Source: Bacteroidaceae bacterium (GTDB lineage Bacteria > Bacteroidota > Bacteroidia > Bacteroidales > Bacteroidaceae). Taken from it: DNA of 64,000 bases. A model generated the notes under the pieces. The model was given only the letters and a program-made list of their open reading frames with translations. It did not search any database and was not told the origin of the DNA. Both the position numbers and the translations under genes were made by a program. Within the stretch, counting starts at the first letter, position 1; each line of letters starts with the position of its first letter. This document shows, in pieces, positions 48,743-58,526 of the stretch. The stretch is from NCBI GenBank assembly GCA_902362375.1, contig CABIVS010000007.1, positions 1-64,000 of the forward strand, given 5' to 3'.

Positions 48743-50551
48743 CTATTTTCTAATCCAATGCGGATCACCGATTCCTTTGGTATATACTTCCGAACTCTTG
48801 TCCTTAATAGTCAGATCCCTTCCCTCAACATCCGTAAAGAGTGCACTCATTGAAGTTGTTTCAGCCGGAAGCTCATTATCGTTTACTCCCCAAGTATTCA
48901 TGACGAAACCTTGCGTATGATAATTGTCTGCGAATGTTCTGCCTGTTACATTTCTCAAATTAAACCAAGTACCACTGCCTTCTCCGGATATGCCACTGAA
49001 CAGATTATTCTTAACTGTCAATGTGAAACTGCTGGTATTCTTCGGCGACAAATCAAAGAATGTCATACCTACAGGTGCCATTCCGATGAATGTACAATTC
49101 TCTATGGTTATACTCAAATCACCGGTCATGGAACTCAAGCCTGTTATCAATGCTTTCGTCAGATCATTTGCATGGAATGTGGAATTTCTGAATACAAAAT
49201 TGTAGATAGGAGCATCCTGTTTAGTAGACAACCCGAACAATCCGCTTTTAGCTGAATTTAAGCCAAAGAAACGGCAATCTTCAATAATAAGGTTATCAAC
49301 AGTTTGCGCCTGTTTAGCGTTTACTTCCTGATACCACATCGTACGTCCCAAATCATTAATATCACATCCTTTCAGCGAAATCTCTTTCACATGGAAATGT
49401 TGATTCTTCAACTTGAAGAAATCCGAGTCTGTCGTTTTTATACTCAGGTTTTCAAAATGAACAGCATCAATTTTGTTATCACCGGTAGATATGCTCATAT
49501 TACCCATTTCCATATAGGCCAGTTTTTGTCCATTTGTCGGTTTCTGCCCTACAATATAGAGGCTCTTTCCGAAATCAGTCTGTCTTCCCAACTTATACTC
49601 TCCCCCTGCTTTCAAGAACAGCTTCACTTCAGTTACAGTCACATCCGCCATCAACGCTTTGCATATCTGTTCCAGATTCTCTTCCGGATTCACATATCTA
49701 TATCCATCCGGTATTCTCATCGGAGCTTCCGGATTTATTTCTTCTTCATCCCATCCTTCCGACGCTATCGTCACTTTATAATCCTGAATCATCGGTTCGT
49801 CGGCGTTATTAAGAGCAAAAGCCACCTGTGTAGTGTCATCGGGCAATATAGGGAATGTACCATCAATAGTTTTCGACTGCACCACATTATTATGCTGATC
49901 CAAATAATCAATGCGAATACCTATCTCTTTTCCTATCGTCCGCGTCTCAAACAACACCATATCATCTGTATAATTCACACCACCACTGCTGGTAGCTTTA
50001 TCGCGGATTATTTCTATCGGTGTTTCTATGAATCTGGCATCCGACACTTTATAACCGGAAATCGGACATGAAAGCACAGCGCGTACCGTAGAATATCTCT
50101 TATCCGCTTTTTTATCCGTAGCTTTCAGACGGATCACTCCTGTCCGGTTATACATACGAATACTCAACGGATCATTGAACGGAGAACTGTATTCCACAGG
50201 TGCTGAAATAGCATACTTCGTTTTTGCCGCCAGATCTTGCCGAATAATAATATCATTCAAATTACTCGGACAAGGAATCGAATCTGTCTGTGTTGTTGAC
50301 AGAATCCTATATTTTCCATTAGGTAACTGGAAACGATAATGTGAGGTATAATTAGCAAAATACTCTCCGTTATCTTTATATATAAAAAGAGGTTTGGTTG
50401 ATAATCCCGTATTCACTGCCCACGGTTCATCATCCAAGAATAATTCGATTTGATTTACTACTGAAGTCGAATACTTATCATCATCAGAGCAAGCATACGT
50501 ACCCAGTAGAAGTGCCAATCCCACTAAAGAATAAATTATATTTTTTCTCAT
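48743..50551 (-). CDS. DUF4957/DUF5123-like beta-helix lipoprotein
   Basis: A 602-residue lipoprotein (lipobox TYACS). Residues about 25-260 are beta-rich with a DUF-type sandwich; the rest is a beta-helix with rungs such as FKLKNQHFHVKEISLKG and FRNSTFHANDLT. It ends SSEVYTKGIGDPHWIRK, like the tail of the protein at 39502. No lyase motif is seen, so it is likely a pectin-binding surface protein. It lies between the Mfa2-like lipoprotein (12 nt) and the BACON-PL1 lyase (31 nt). Confidence 0.65.
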   Translation of the reverse strand: MRKNIIYSLVGLALLLGTYACSDDDKYSTSVVNQIELFLDDEPWAVNTGLSTKPLFIYKDNGEYFANYTSHYRFQLPNGKYRILSTTQTDSIPCPSNLNDIIIRQDLAAKTKYAISAPVEYSSPFNDPLSIRMYNRTGVIRLKATDKKADKRYSTVRAVLSCPISGYKVSDARFIETPIEIIRDKATSSGGVNYTDDMVLFETRTIGKEIGIRIDYLDQHNNVVQSKTIDGTFPILPDDTTQVAFALNNADEPMIQDYKVTIASEGWDEEEINPEAPMRIPDGYRYVNPEENLEQICKALMADVTVTEVKLFLKAGGEYKLGRQTDFGKSLYIVGQKPTNGQKLAYMEMGNMSISTGDNKIDAVHFENLSIKTTDSDFFKLKNQHFHVKEISLKGCDINDLGRTMWYQEVNAKQAQTVDNLIIEDCRFFGLNSAKSGLFGLSTKQDAPIYNFVFRNSTFHANDLTKALITGLSSMTGDLSITIENCTFIGMAPVGMTFFDLSPKNTSSFTLTVKNNLFSGISGEGSGTWFNLRNVTGRTFADNYHTQGFVMNTWGVNDNELPAETTSMSALFTDVEGRDLTIKDKSSEVYTKGIGDPHWIRK

Positions 50552-50563
50552 AAGACTCCTGTT

Positions 50564-51445
50564 TTAAAATTCAGATTCTTCTATTGTAAATGGTTGGGGT
50601 AACATATCAGTTTTACTCATGACCAGACTACGAGTCCACGAATTTTGTAAATACGCTTCCTCTAATATAGGCATATAGACTATAGAATGTTTGGACGGTT
50701 CAAAGGCAATGCCTGTATCAAGCGGACTATTTGTGCGGTTTACTTCTTCTCCGCCTTTCAAATATACCACATCTACCGACGTTCTTAAGTCTGCATTGAT
50801 TGTTGGAAATGAATAAACAGATGCACTAAAGCCTGCAGCCCGATCCACACTAATCGTTATATCCTGTTGAACACATGCTCCGGTTTTTACTTTATAGGCA
50901 ACACCTACATTCGTAAAAGTGACATTCAACTGGTCAAACCGAGTAATAGCATTGAGTTCATCTGCAGTTTCTCTAGGTTGGAATGTAGCTTGTCCAACCA
51001 AACGTTTCAGTTCCAGACTTAGATTACTGACAGAATAGTCTGAAGTCAGATCTACAACATTGGAAATATACACCTGTTTTTGTGCATAGATATCTTGATA
51101 CACTACCACTTTAGAGAGGCTGTCTACATCGGTCAGATGATCCGCATTCGCTACAGCGAAAGTTTGCAGATTTTCTCCGAGAGGAAGATCTATTTGCAAA
51201 TTCCCATCGTTTAAAGGTAGATTCTTTCCGTATACCATAGAATCTTTCAGATACGCATAAATGCCAATCTCCGTTATGCCTTGTTCGGTAAAGGTTTCAA
51301 GACTTGCCCGGCTAAAACTAACGCTTACAGGATGCGTTTCGGGCTCTTGAGGTAACTCGCCAGATTCCCATCCCTCCTCTATCTGCTGTGAGCAAGAGAA
51401 GAAAGTGAGAAATAGTAAAATTGAAAATTTCGTTAGATGTCTCAT
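50564..51445 (-). CDS. Lipoprotein with Mfa2/FimB-like features, unknown role
   Basis: A 293-residue lipoprotein (lipobox TFFSC). The body resembles fimbrial-anchor or fimbrillin-like sandwiches of Bacteroides: VSVSFSRASLE, ITEIGIYAYLKD, then LSLELKRLVGQATFQ, and a second sandwich. It is the first gene of the large pectin operon, ahead of a DUF4957-like protein, so a role in holding surface proteins or glycan is more likely than pili. The family call is tentative; no catalytic motif is visible. Confidence 0.45.
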   Translation of the reverse strand: MRHLTKFSILLFLTFFSCSQQIEEGWESGELPQEPETHPVSVSFSRASLETFTEQGITEIGIYAYLKDSMVYGKNLPLNDGNLQIDLPLGENLQTFAVANADHLTDVDSLSKVVVYQDIYAQKQVYISNVVDLTSDYSVSNLSLELKRLVGQATFQPRETADELNAITRFDQLNVTFTNVGVAYKVKTGACVQQDITISVDRAAGFSASVYSFPTINADLRTSVDVVYLKGGEEVNRTNSPLDTGIAFEPSKHSIVYMPILEEAYLQNSWTRSLVMSKTDMLPQPFTIEESEF

Positions 51446-51497
51446 AAATATTAGTTTATACAGTTTTAAAATACAACAACCATTATAGTGTTCTTTT

Positions 51498-51515
51498 CCC
51501 CCAAGGGACAGGGGG
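51498..51515. other. C-rich/G-rich hairpin in the leader of the pectin operon
   Basis: CCCCC at 51498-51502 and GGGGG at 51511-51515 with an 8-nt loop, followed on the plus strand by CTTTTT. It lies 52 nt before the ATG of the Mfa2-like gene and so is probably within the leader of that mRNA. No other structure explains 51446-51730, and I could not find a convincing -7 element there. Confidence 0.35.
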
Positions 51516-51740
51516 GCTTTTTAAGGAGAATTCATACTCCGGAATAATAGATTCATGTTTCTCATTTGTTTAGATTTTCATTATACATTAAGATGTTTTT
51601 CGCTAAAGTGAATTCTTTGTTCTTTCACCAGTGCAAATTTGAAGATTAAACAAGAGAAGATAGAGTAAGATTTAGTAGAAAAGGAGGAAAAAACGGACTG
51701 GGGCAAAAAGTGCCCCTCAAGTATAGCTATGCACAAAAAA

Positions 51741-51785
51741 GATATGCCCTTCAAGTGTTATCATAAAACACCTGAAAGGCATATC
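51741..51785 (-). terminator. Terminator of the PL1 gene at 51825
   Basis: On the minus strand a 19-bp stem (all pairs if G-U is allowed) with a 7-nt loop is followed by CTTTTTTG. It begins 40 nt after the PL1 stop and separates that gene from the pectin operon. Confidence 0.9.
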
Positions 51786-51824
51786 ATCTAAATTCACCGC
51801 ATTGAACGGAGAATTACTGATTAC

Positions 51825-53360
51825 CTATTTGTTCTGTGCATCGACTATATTTTGCACCAAACTATTCAAATATACCTCAAGATTCGTATATTGTCCATTC
51901 GGATCTTTCGTTTTTGTATTTCCATCTGCGGGATTATTCGGATCAAGTCCGTTTTTTATTTCCCACTCATCAGGTATGCCATCACCGTCTGAATCCACCG
52001 GTACCGAAAGACCTGCTATTGACAATTCCGGCCAGGGAGAATCACCTATATCTTCGGGGCTATTGATAAATCCGAGTTTATTTCCTTCTCCTGTGAAAGT
52101 TGCCGTTCCTTTCCGGGTGTCAGAGATGATACGTTTGTCTACTTCATCACGATAATTACAACAACCCGCATAGTTCATTACCTGTTCATAAGCCTTGTCA
52201 GCCGAATAGGTAGTGATTACTCCAAAATCAAGAGGTTCTTTCAGACGGATAGATTCTTTGGCTTCTTCTGTCCAGAGGAAGTCTACTTTTTCATCATTCT
52301 TCAACTGGGCATAGACCCCATCCGTCCAGTTATCGGCAGTCACTCTGTTGTTACCTTCTATCTTATTTCCATCAATATAGAAAGTTCCCCATTTCTGCAG
52401 GTAAGGTTGAAAAGCTAAGTTCTTTTTGGGTTCTCCATCAACGTAAACATAAGCCTGCGGATAAACTCCGACTTTGGCGATACGATATTGCACCTGTTTG
52501 GAGGCCTGTTTGGTTGCCGGTCCCGGTTTATAATAGTTATTGACGATATTGACATGCTGATCTTCTCCGCCATAGCAACCGTTTCCAGCCCAGTTGTAGA
52601 AAACATTATTCCGAATATCAACACATTCGCCAAGAGCTAATGTAGAAGGACGAGGGCCCAGACGCGGCACGCGACTTTCACAGTGAGCGATCAAGTTATG
52701 ATGATAGGAAGCTTTATGGCCTCCCCAATTACCGCCATATCCGTGTGCCCCTTTTACATGAGTCGCTTTTCTTAATGCTTCAGAGCCAATACACCATTGT
52801 ACCGTGGAGTTTTCCATACCATAAACGGAAAGACATTCATCCACACTCCAACTAACGGAGCAATGGTCTACCATAATATCTTTTTTATCACAGCCGCCCA
52901 ATCCATCGGGTTCTTTTCCACTGGCTTCTCCGGGGCGGAAACGAAGAAAACGGATAATTACATTATTAGAATTAATAGAAAAGCCATAATCAGCCAGACA
53001 GATTCCTCCGGGAGAAGTCTGCCCCGCAATGGTGAGATGATCTTTCCCTGTTCGTAACTCCGATTTCAGATGAATCGTGCCAGCCACATCAAAGACAATC
53101 GTTTTAGGTCCATTTTGTTTCAAAGCCCATCGTAAAGTACCTTGCGAACCATCGTCTTCCAAAGAAGTCACATGATACACTTTACCACCACGGCCGCCCG
53201 TCGTGTATCTACCGTGTCCTTCAGCTCCGGGAAAAGAGATCACTCGATCTTCCCGGACGCCTGTCTCCTGTTTTTCGGGTATGTCATAGGAAAAAGACAT
53301 CGTTCCTCCCACGACCATTGCCAGCAGACAGACATTAACTAATATTCTTCTCATTTCCAT
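51825..53360 (-). CDS. PL1-family pectate lyase, secreted
   Basis: About 511 residues with a Sec signal ending GTMSFS and no lipobox, so periplasmic or secreted. The ATG at 53360 is chosen: the longer frame begins with a TTG at 53387 that lies inside the -7 element CAAAAGTA. PL1 motifs are ISFPGAEGHGRYTTGGRGG, AGQTSPGGI, VDHCSVSWSVDECL and ESRVPRLG (catalytic Arg region). A DSDGDGIPDEWE calcium loop lies near the end. It has its own promoter and terminator, so it is a single-gene unit. Confidence 0.93.
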   Translation of the reverse strand: MEMRRILVNVCLLAMVVGGTMSFSYDIPEKQETGVREDRVISFPGAEGHGRYTTGGRGGKVYHVTSLEDDGSQGTLRWALKQNGPKTIVFDVAGTIHLKSELRTGKDHLTIAGQTSPGGICLADYGFSINSNNVIIRFLRFRPGEASGKEPDGLGGCDKKDIMVDHCSVSWSVDECLSVYGMENSTVQWCIGSEALRKATHVKGAHGYGGNWGGHKASYHHNLIAHCESRVPRLGPRPSTLALGECVDIRNNVFYNWAGNGCYGGEDQHVNIVNNYYKPGPATKQASKQVQYRIAKVGVYPQAYVYVDGEPKKNLAFQPYLQKWGTFYIDGNKIEGNNRVTADNWTDGVYAQLKNDEKVDFLWTEEAKESIRLKEPLDFGVITTYSADKAYEQVMNYAGCCNYRDEVDKRIISDTRKGTATFTGEGNKLGFINSPEDIGDSPWPELSIAGLSVPVDSDGDGIPDEWEIKNGLDPNNPADGNTKTKDPNGQYTNLEVYLNSLVQNIVDAQNK

Positions 53361-53365
53361 ATTCA

Positions 53366-53400
53366 CATTATTAGATGATGGAAACAAAAGTAGTGGAAGC
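53366..53400 (-). promoter_or_regulatory. PL1 promoter and leader block, copy 1
   Basis: TACTTTTG on the minus strand (53392-53385) is a -7 element. The surrounding block (CATTATTAGATGATGG, then CAAAAGTA) is almost the same as 58527-58560 in front of another PL1 gene. Confidence 0.6.
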
Positions 53401-53472
53401 TTTTCATTCTGACATTCATTTTTTGACCGATATGGGGGAAAAATCAGTTTTTATGATAAGATTGAACCAATT

Positions 53473-54291
53473 TTAGATCCCCAGCCGCTCTTTTAATAAC
53501 CGGTAACCGGAAAGACTCACTTTTAGTTTCACGCCAGTTTTCAATAACAACTGATAAGTTTCTTTTCCAAAAAGCTCCACCCGCGAAATTTGTGTTACGT
53601 TGACAATCGTAGAACGATGTACACGCACAAATGCATCAGGAGACAGATGGGTCTCAAAATACTTCATTGTTTGTTCTTTCAGATATTCTCCGGTAGGAGT
53701 TATCAGCATCACATAATCTCCACACGCTTGTATGTAGATCAGTTCATCTGCCTTTACCAGATGAATGCGGGAACCGTCTTTCACCGTAATGCGATCTATT
53801 AATTCCACCTGTGGTTCTCCTTGTTGTTCGGTCACACTTAGCTGATGTACAGCCAATTCTTTATCCAGTTCCTGATTCTGTACTTCTTCCTTAGTTACGA
53901 TCAGGCGATACCATAAAGTAATGGCAATCAAGGTTGGTAGTCCGAATAATAACCGGAAAGGTATGGTCTGCACAAAAGGAATATAGGATACGCCTACAAT
54001 CCTCACCATGATATCACAGATCATAAAACTACCCGCCAGCCATAACAGGCTTCCAACGATTATCATGATTATATCCGTCTGGAATAACGAAACAAGACCG
54101 ACCACAAACCAGGCTAAATAGGCTATGGCTGCCAGCCAACCAATTGTTGCGACTCCATCTACCAAAGCAGGAAGATAGTCGGTTCCGGTATATCCACAGA
54201 CTAAAGCCACCTGTGTTGCAACCAGAATCAACGCCAGCACCAGCATCGGAACCCAGCGGAATGGATAATCTATTATCGGATGTGCTTTCAT
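53473..54291 (-). CDS. Membrane-embedded LytTR-family transcription regulator
   Basis: A 272-residue protein with about four TM helices (residues 12-135) and a C-terminal LytTR DNA-binding domain (about 165-270: IHLVKADELIYIQACGDYVMLI, AFVRVHRSTIVNV). It lacks a receiver domain, so it is not an ordinary response regulator. It begins 3 nt after the LiaF-like gene and forms a pair with it. LytTR plus LiaF-like pairs usually deal with envelope stress; no pectin role is apparent, although lyase genes flank the pair. Confidence 0.8.
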   Translation of the reverse strand: MKAHPIIDYPFRWVPMLVLALILVATQVALVCGYTGTDYLPALVDGVATIGWLAAIAYLAWFVVGLVSLFQTDIIMIIVGSLLWLAGSFMICDIMVRIVGVSYIPFVQTIPFRLLFGLPTLIAITLWYRLIVTKEEVQNQELDKELAVHQLSVTEQQGEPQVELIDRITVKDGSRIHLVKADELIYIQACGDYVMLITPTGEYLKEQTMKYFETHLSPDAFVRVHRSTIVNVTQISRVELFGKETYQLLLKTGVKLKVSLSGYRLLKERLGI

Positions 54292-54294
54292 ACG

Positions 54295-55089
54295 CTAGTC
54301 TTTAACTTCCAAGCCTCCGAAAGAAAGCGTTCCACGAATGACCAATATGCTCTCCTTGTTTACATTCCCATTTTGCCAGCGTTTGTCATCACATCCTCCA
54401 AAAAAAGCATTGCATTTGAACACGACTGTCCAATCCGACGGGACATAAATTTCGACTCCCCCCCAACTGCAATCCAAATCAATATAGGTTTCTCCCGGTG
54501 CAATATGGGTATGGCGAAGATCAATAGTTGTCCCCCCGAAAGAGGTACGAATGATGGCTCCTTTAAACAACTCATCAAGTACTACGTGGCGTGCAGCTCC
54601 CCAGACATTCTCCGAACGCAAAAAGCCATCTACTGATTCCGACTGTTGTTGTTCACTCTCAAAGTTCATGCCGGGTCTACCCTGATGCATCTTCATCCAT
54701 TGCCGACGATGTTCCATTGTATGCTGGCGAGCCCATTGCGCCCTCTTATTTCTGCCGGGTTTGAAGATAAATAAAACGCCTGCTATTATCAGGGCGAGGG
54801 GCCACACCATTGCCTGTGAATTCTCCGGCAACCAGGAAAGTCCTCCTGTCAAAAAATAGGCACCCGCCAGAAAAAGGATGATTCCACCGATGAAATGGCG
54901 GCGAATCATAGCATATATACCTAATAATATAAGGAGTGAATGCCAGGATACGATTATATCAAATACTTCTGATGTAATCCATCCCATATTACGGGCAAAC
55001 AGTAGAATCCCGGAAAGGATAAAAAGTGAAGCTATCAGTATTTTACCGGAAAAGCCTGTAGCACGGGGAAAATTTTGTTTCTCTTCCAT
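54295..55089 (-). CDS. LiaF-like membrane protein
   Basis: A 264-residue protein with about four TM helices in the first 120 residues and a beta-rich C-terminal domain resembling LiaF/DUF2154 (IIRTSFGGTTIDLRHT, DLDCSWGGVEIYVPSDW). A basic segment (GRNKRAQWARQHTMEHRRQ) links the two. LiaF-like proteins restrain envelope-stress systems in Gram-positive bacteria. Here it precedes the LytTR gene by 3 nt and probably modulates it. Confidence 0.7.
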   Translation of the reverse strand: MEEKQNFPRATGFSGKILIASLFILSGILLFARNMGWITSEVFDIIVSWHSLLILLGIYAMIRRHFIGGIILFLAGAYFLTGGLSWLPENSQAMVWPLALIIAGVLFIFKPGRNKRAQWARQHTMEHRRQWMKMHQGRPGMNFESEQQQSESVDGFLRSENVWGAARHVVLDELFKGAIIRTSFGGTTIDLRHTHIAPGETYIDLDCSWGGVEIYVPSDWTVVFKCNAFFGGCDDKRWQNGNVNKESILVIRGTLSFGGLEVKD

Positions 55090-55261
55090 TGTCTCTATTA
55101 TTAATTGATTAATGGTTCAAAGATACATCATTTCCCTATGCTTCCACAGGCTTTTCTGTTGATTTACGGTATAAATTCCGATGAATGCCGGATAAAAACC
55201 GGTGAATACGATTATGATAAACGACCTCACCCGACAAAGACAAATCTTATCTGTTTATAAA

Positions 55262-56839
55262 TTATTTCTTTCCACCGTTATTCTGTTTTTCAACAATATC
55301 ATGTACTAAACTATTCATATACATTTCTAGATTGGTATACTGAGCATATTTATCTATCGTTTTTCCATTACCATCAGAAGCATCATTCGGATTTAATCCA
55401 AATTTTCTCTCCCATACATCAGGCATACCATCATTATCGGAATCAACCAAGACAGTTCCTTGTGGAAGAACAGGCCATGGAGAAACATTCTCCGGAGCAT
55501 TTGAAGAAAGCAAATCATCCTGACTATCTATCAATCCGGGTTTCGGATATCCTTCACTTTTCCACATGCCCCCTTCTCCATTATGATTATTCAAACCTTT
55601 ATATCCGGCTGTCCTGGTACGTGTTTCCTCCACAATACGTATATCAACATCATCTCGATGTAATGAACATCCCGCATAATCCAATACTCGTTTATAAGCA
55701 TTGAAAGCTGTATGTGTCGTTACCGATGCAAACCCGTGAGGTTCATTCAGACGAATAGAATCTTTAGTCTTTTCTGTAATTACTTTTTTATAATTACTTG
55801 AGAATTGATTATAAACTCCATATTCCCAATTATCAGCTGTAGCCTTCTGGCTGTTTTTATCATCTGCCCCTCCGTCTACAACATTACCATCAATATAATA
55901 CTTTCCCCACAAATAACCTCCATTTCCATCTTCTGTTGCATCTATAGCAAAAATCCGCCCACGTTTAGATCCCGTCACTGTAGCAGGACCCGGTTTATAA
56001 TAATTATTCACTAGATTAATATTCATCCTTTCCCCACCATACGAACTATTCATTCCCCAATTATAAATAACATTATTACGAAAATCGACATTATCACCAT
56101 CACATTCTCCATGCTTACGAGCCTTGGCTCCTAAACCAAAACGAGGGTTACGACTATCATGATGGGCTAACAGATTATGATGATAAGAAGAGTGTTCACC
56201 TCCCCAGATTCCTCCATAACCATGAGGTCCTTTTGTATGTCCTCCCAATCTAAGGCTCTCCGAAATAATGCACCATTGCATAGTAAAATCATCATTTTCA
56301 TAAAACGAAGCACATTCATCGGTACACCAACTTACAGAACAATGATCTATAATCACATTCTTCGCTCCTTTCCCTCCTAAAGCATCCGCGCCGTCAGGAT
56401 GTACACACTCTTTATTACCCATACGAAAACGTAAAAAACGAAGAATTACATTACTTGCATAGTTTGTTACCGGATAACCCGCTATACAAATTCCTCCTCC
56501 TGGGGCAGTTTGTCCCGCAATGGTTAAATCCCCTTTCCGTATTTTCAAATCTTTAAGCAGAAATATCGTACCAGATACTTGGAAAATGATAGTACGAGGA
56601 CCATCCAACTTTTCTATACCATATCGTAAAGTACCAGGTAATCCATTATCAGCCAATGAAGTAACAATATATACCTTACCACCACGTCCACCTGTAGTCA
56701 TGCTCCCATATCCCTCTGCACCAGGAAAAGCAGCCAGCTCTCCAAAATCAAGAGTATTACCAACACCTGAAGAGGCAAAAATAACTTCACTCCCCATCAT
56801 AGTTAAAAATACAACCAAACAACGAAAGATTAAATTCAT
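55262..56839 (-). CDS. PL1-family pectate lyase, secreted
   Basis: About 525 residues from the ATG at 56839; the longer frame begins at TTG 56857. A Sec signal ends VIFASS without a lipobox. Motifs are AAFPGAEGYGSMTTGGRGG, GQTAPGGGI, IDHCSVSWCTDECASF and HDSRNPRFG (catalytic Arg region). The end has a DSDNDGMPDVWE calcium loop. It lies 45 nt downstream of the paralogue at 56885, with which it shares a transcript and most of its motifs. Confidence 0.93.
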   Translation of the reverse strand: MNLIFRCLVVFLTMMGSEVIFASSGVGNTLDFGELAAFPGAEGYGSMTTGGRGGKVYIVTSLADNGLPGTLRYGIEKLDGPRTIIFQVSGTIFLLKDLKIRKGDLTIAGQTAPGGGICIAGYPVTNYASNVILRFLRFRMGNKECVHPDGADALGGKGAKNVIIDHCSVSWCTDECASFYENDDFTMQWCIISESLRLGGHTKGPHGYGGIWGGEHSSYHHNLLAHHDSRNPRFGLGAKARKHGECDGDNVDFRNNVIYNWGMNSSYGGERMNINLVNNYYKPGPATVTGSKRGRIFAIDATEDGNGGYLWGKYYIDGNVVDGGADDKNSQKATADNWEYGVYNQFSSNYKKVITEKTKDSIRLNEPHGFASVTTHTAFNAYKRVLDYAGCSLHRDDVDIRIVEETRTRTAGYKGLNNHNGEGGMWKSEGYPKPGLIDSQDDLLSSNAPENVSPWPVLPQGTVLVDSDNDGMPDVWERKFGLNPNDASDGNGKTIDKYAQYTNLEMYMNSLVHDIVEKQNNGGKK

Positions 56840-56884
56840 ATTCTTTTTATTTATCAAAATAATATCCCAATATAGCAGATTTGT

Positions 56885-58525
56885 CTATTGTATCCCTCCT
56901 TTATTCTGTCCTTCAACAATTTTTTGAACCAAACTATTCATATACATTTCCAAATTCGTATATTTCCCTTCTTCATCTACCGTTCTACCATTTCGATCTG
57001 AAGCATCATCCGGATTTAAACCATGCTTTCTTTCCCATTCATCAGGCATACCATCATTATCGGAATCTTTCAGCACAGTACCTTGTAACAATTCAGGCCA
57101 TGCAGACAATGCTCCAATAGGAATCACGTCATCCTGGCTATCAACGATACCTTTCTTTGGATATCCCACACTTTTCCAGTCAATACCTTCAACAACTCCC
57201 TGACCATTGTGCTCATTCTTTCCCTGATAATTTGCAGTTCCAGTTCGAGTCTCTTGAACAATGCGTGCATCTATTTCATCTCTATTCAATGAACAACCCA
57301 CATAATCCATTACACGCTCAAAGGCCGTACGGGCATCATGAGTTGTAACAGTACCTGTCTCTACAGGAATTGTCCGTCTAAGAGCTTTTTTTGTATCTTC
57401 ATCCAAAGTTCCATACTTTTTATCAAACTGATTATAAACACCATACTCCCAATTATCCTCCGTGGCTTTCACACAACGGTCATAATCAGCCGCACCGTTA
57501 ATTTTTCCATCATCCACTACATTTCCTTGAATGAAGAAATCTCCCCAAGTATCAAAAATAGCCGGATATGATTTCTTATCCGAATCACTCACTTTTTTAT
57601 CAATAGCAATAATACGTCCACGCTTTGAAGTGCCGGTAGGGGTAGCAGGACCGGGTTTATAGAAATTACTTACAATATTTACATGCATGGCTTCTCCACC
57701 ATAGCAAGAGTTCCCGCACCAGTTATAAATAACATTATTACGCATATCTACAATTTCATTCTCCTTTGTCGAATTAACTCCAGGACCTAAACGAGGATTA
57801 CGGCTATCGTGATGCGCCAATAGATTATGATGAAAAGAAGCTTTCATTCCTCCCCAAATACCACCATAACCATGTGGACCTTTCGTATGACCACCTAAAC
57901 GTAGACTTTCAGAAATGAGACACCATTGCAATGTGAAATTTTCATTTTGATAGAAAGAAACACATTCATCGGTACACCAACTCATGGAGCAATGATCAAT
58001 CATTATATTTTTATGATACCGACCACCAAAAGCATCTGCCCCATCTGCACTTACATCTTCTTTATTTCCCATTCGGAAACGTAGAAAACGGACAATTACG
58101 TTATCTGCCTCCAAAAAGACCGGACAGCCAGCTAAGCAAATACCATCACCCGGAGCTGTCTGACCTGCAATGGTTAAATCTCCATTTTTTATTTTTAAAT
58201 CACTATTTAAATGAATAGTTCCTGATACTTGGAAAACAATCGTACGTTTTCCGCTTAATTTCTCTATACCATAACGTAAGGTTCCGTTTTGCTGTTTGTC
58301 TTCCAATGAAGTAACAATATATACATCGCCATCACGTCCTCCGGTCGTGTAGCGTCCATGTCCCTCCGCCCCAGGAAAAGCCGGTATCTTTTCATCTTGA
58401 ACATCTCCAGTCCCTTCGGGTTCTTTCGGATTTTCATTGGTATCAACACTATCAGTACATGCCATGATTCCAAAAACAAACAAAACGGCCCAATACCATC
58501 TACTTAGAATTATATCCATTTTCAT
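56885..58525 (-). CDS. PL1-family pectate lyase, lipoprotein
   Basis: A 546-residue lyase with lipobox GIMAC, followed by an Asn/Glu/Pro-rich linker, so probably surface exposed. Motifs are PAFPGAEGHGRYTTGGRDG, AGQTAPGDGI, IDHCSMSWCTDECVSF and DSRNPRLGPG, with a DSDNDGMPDEWE loop near the end. It heads a two-gene unit with the secreted paralogue downstream, a likely surface/periplasm pair. The promoter at 58547-58554 matches that of the third lyase. Confidence 0.93.
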   Translation of the reverse strand: MKMDIILSRWYWAVLFVFGIMACTDSVDTNENPKEPEGTGDVQDEKIPAFPGAEGHGRYTTGGRDGDVYIVTSLEDKQQNGTLRYGIEKLSGKRTIVFQVSGTIHLNSDLKIKNGDLTIAGQTAPGDGICLAGCPVFLEADNVIVRFLRFRMGNKEDVSADGADAFGGRYHKNIMIDHCSMSWCTDECVSFYQNENFTLQWCLISESLRLGGHTKGPHGYGGIWGGMKASFHHNLLAHHDSRNPRLGPGVNSTKENEIVDMRNNVIYNWCGNSCYGGEAMHVNIVSNFYKPGPATPTGTSKRGRIIAIDKKVSDSDKKSYPAIFDTWGDFFIQGNVVDDGKINGAADYDRCVKATEDNWEYGVYNQFDKKYGTLDEDTKKALRRTIPVETGTVTTHDARTAFERVMDYVGCSLNRDEIDARIVQETRTGTANYQGKNEHNGQGVVEGIDWKSVGYPKKGIVDSQDDVIPIGALSAWPELLQGTVLKDSDNDGMPDEWERKHGLNPDDASDRNGRTVDEEGKYTNLEMYMNSLVQKIVEGQNKGGIQ

Positions 58526-58526
58526 A

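Noticed and set aside
49304..50071. 255-codon plus-strand open frame
   Set aside because: Antisense to the DUF4957/DUF5123-like lipoprotein gene; no motif seen.
53361..53387. Longer start for the PL1 gene at 51825
   Set aside because: The first codon is TTG and it overlaps the -7 element, so it would lie before the transcription start.
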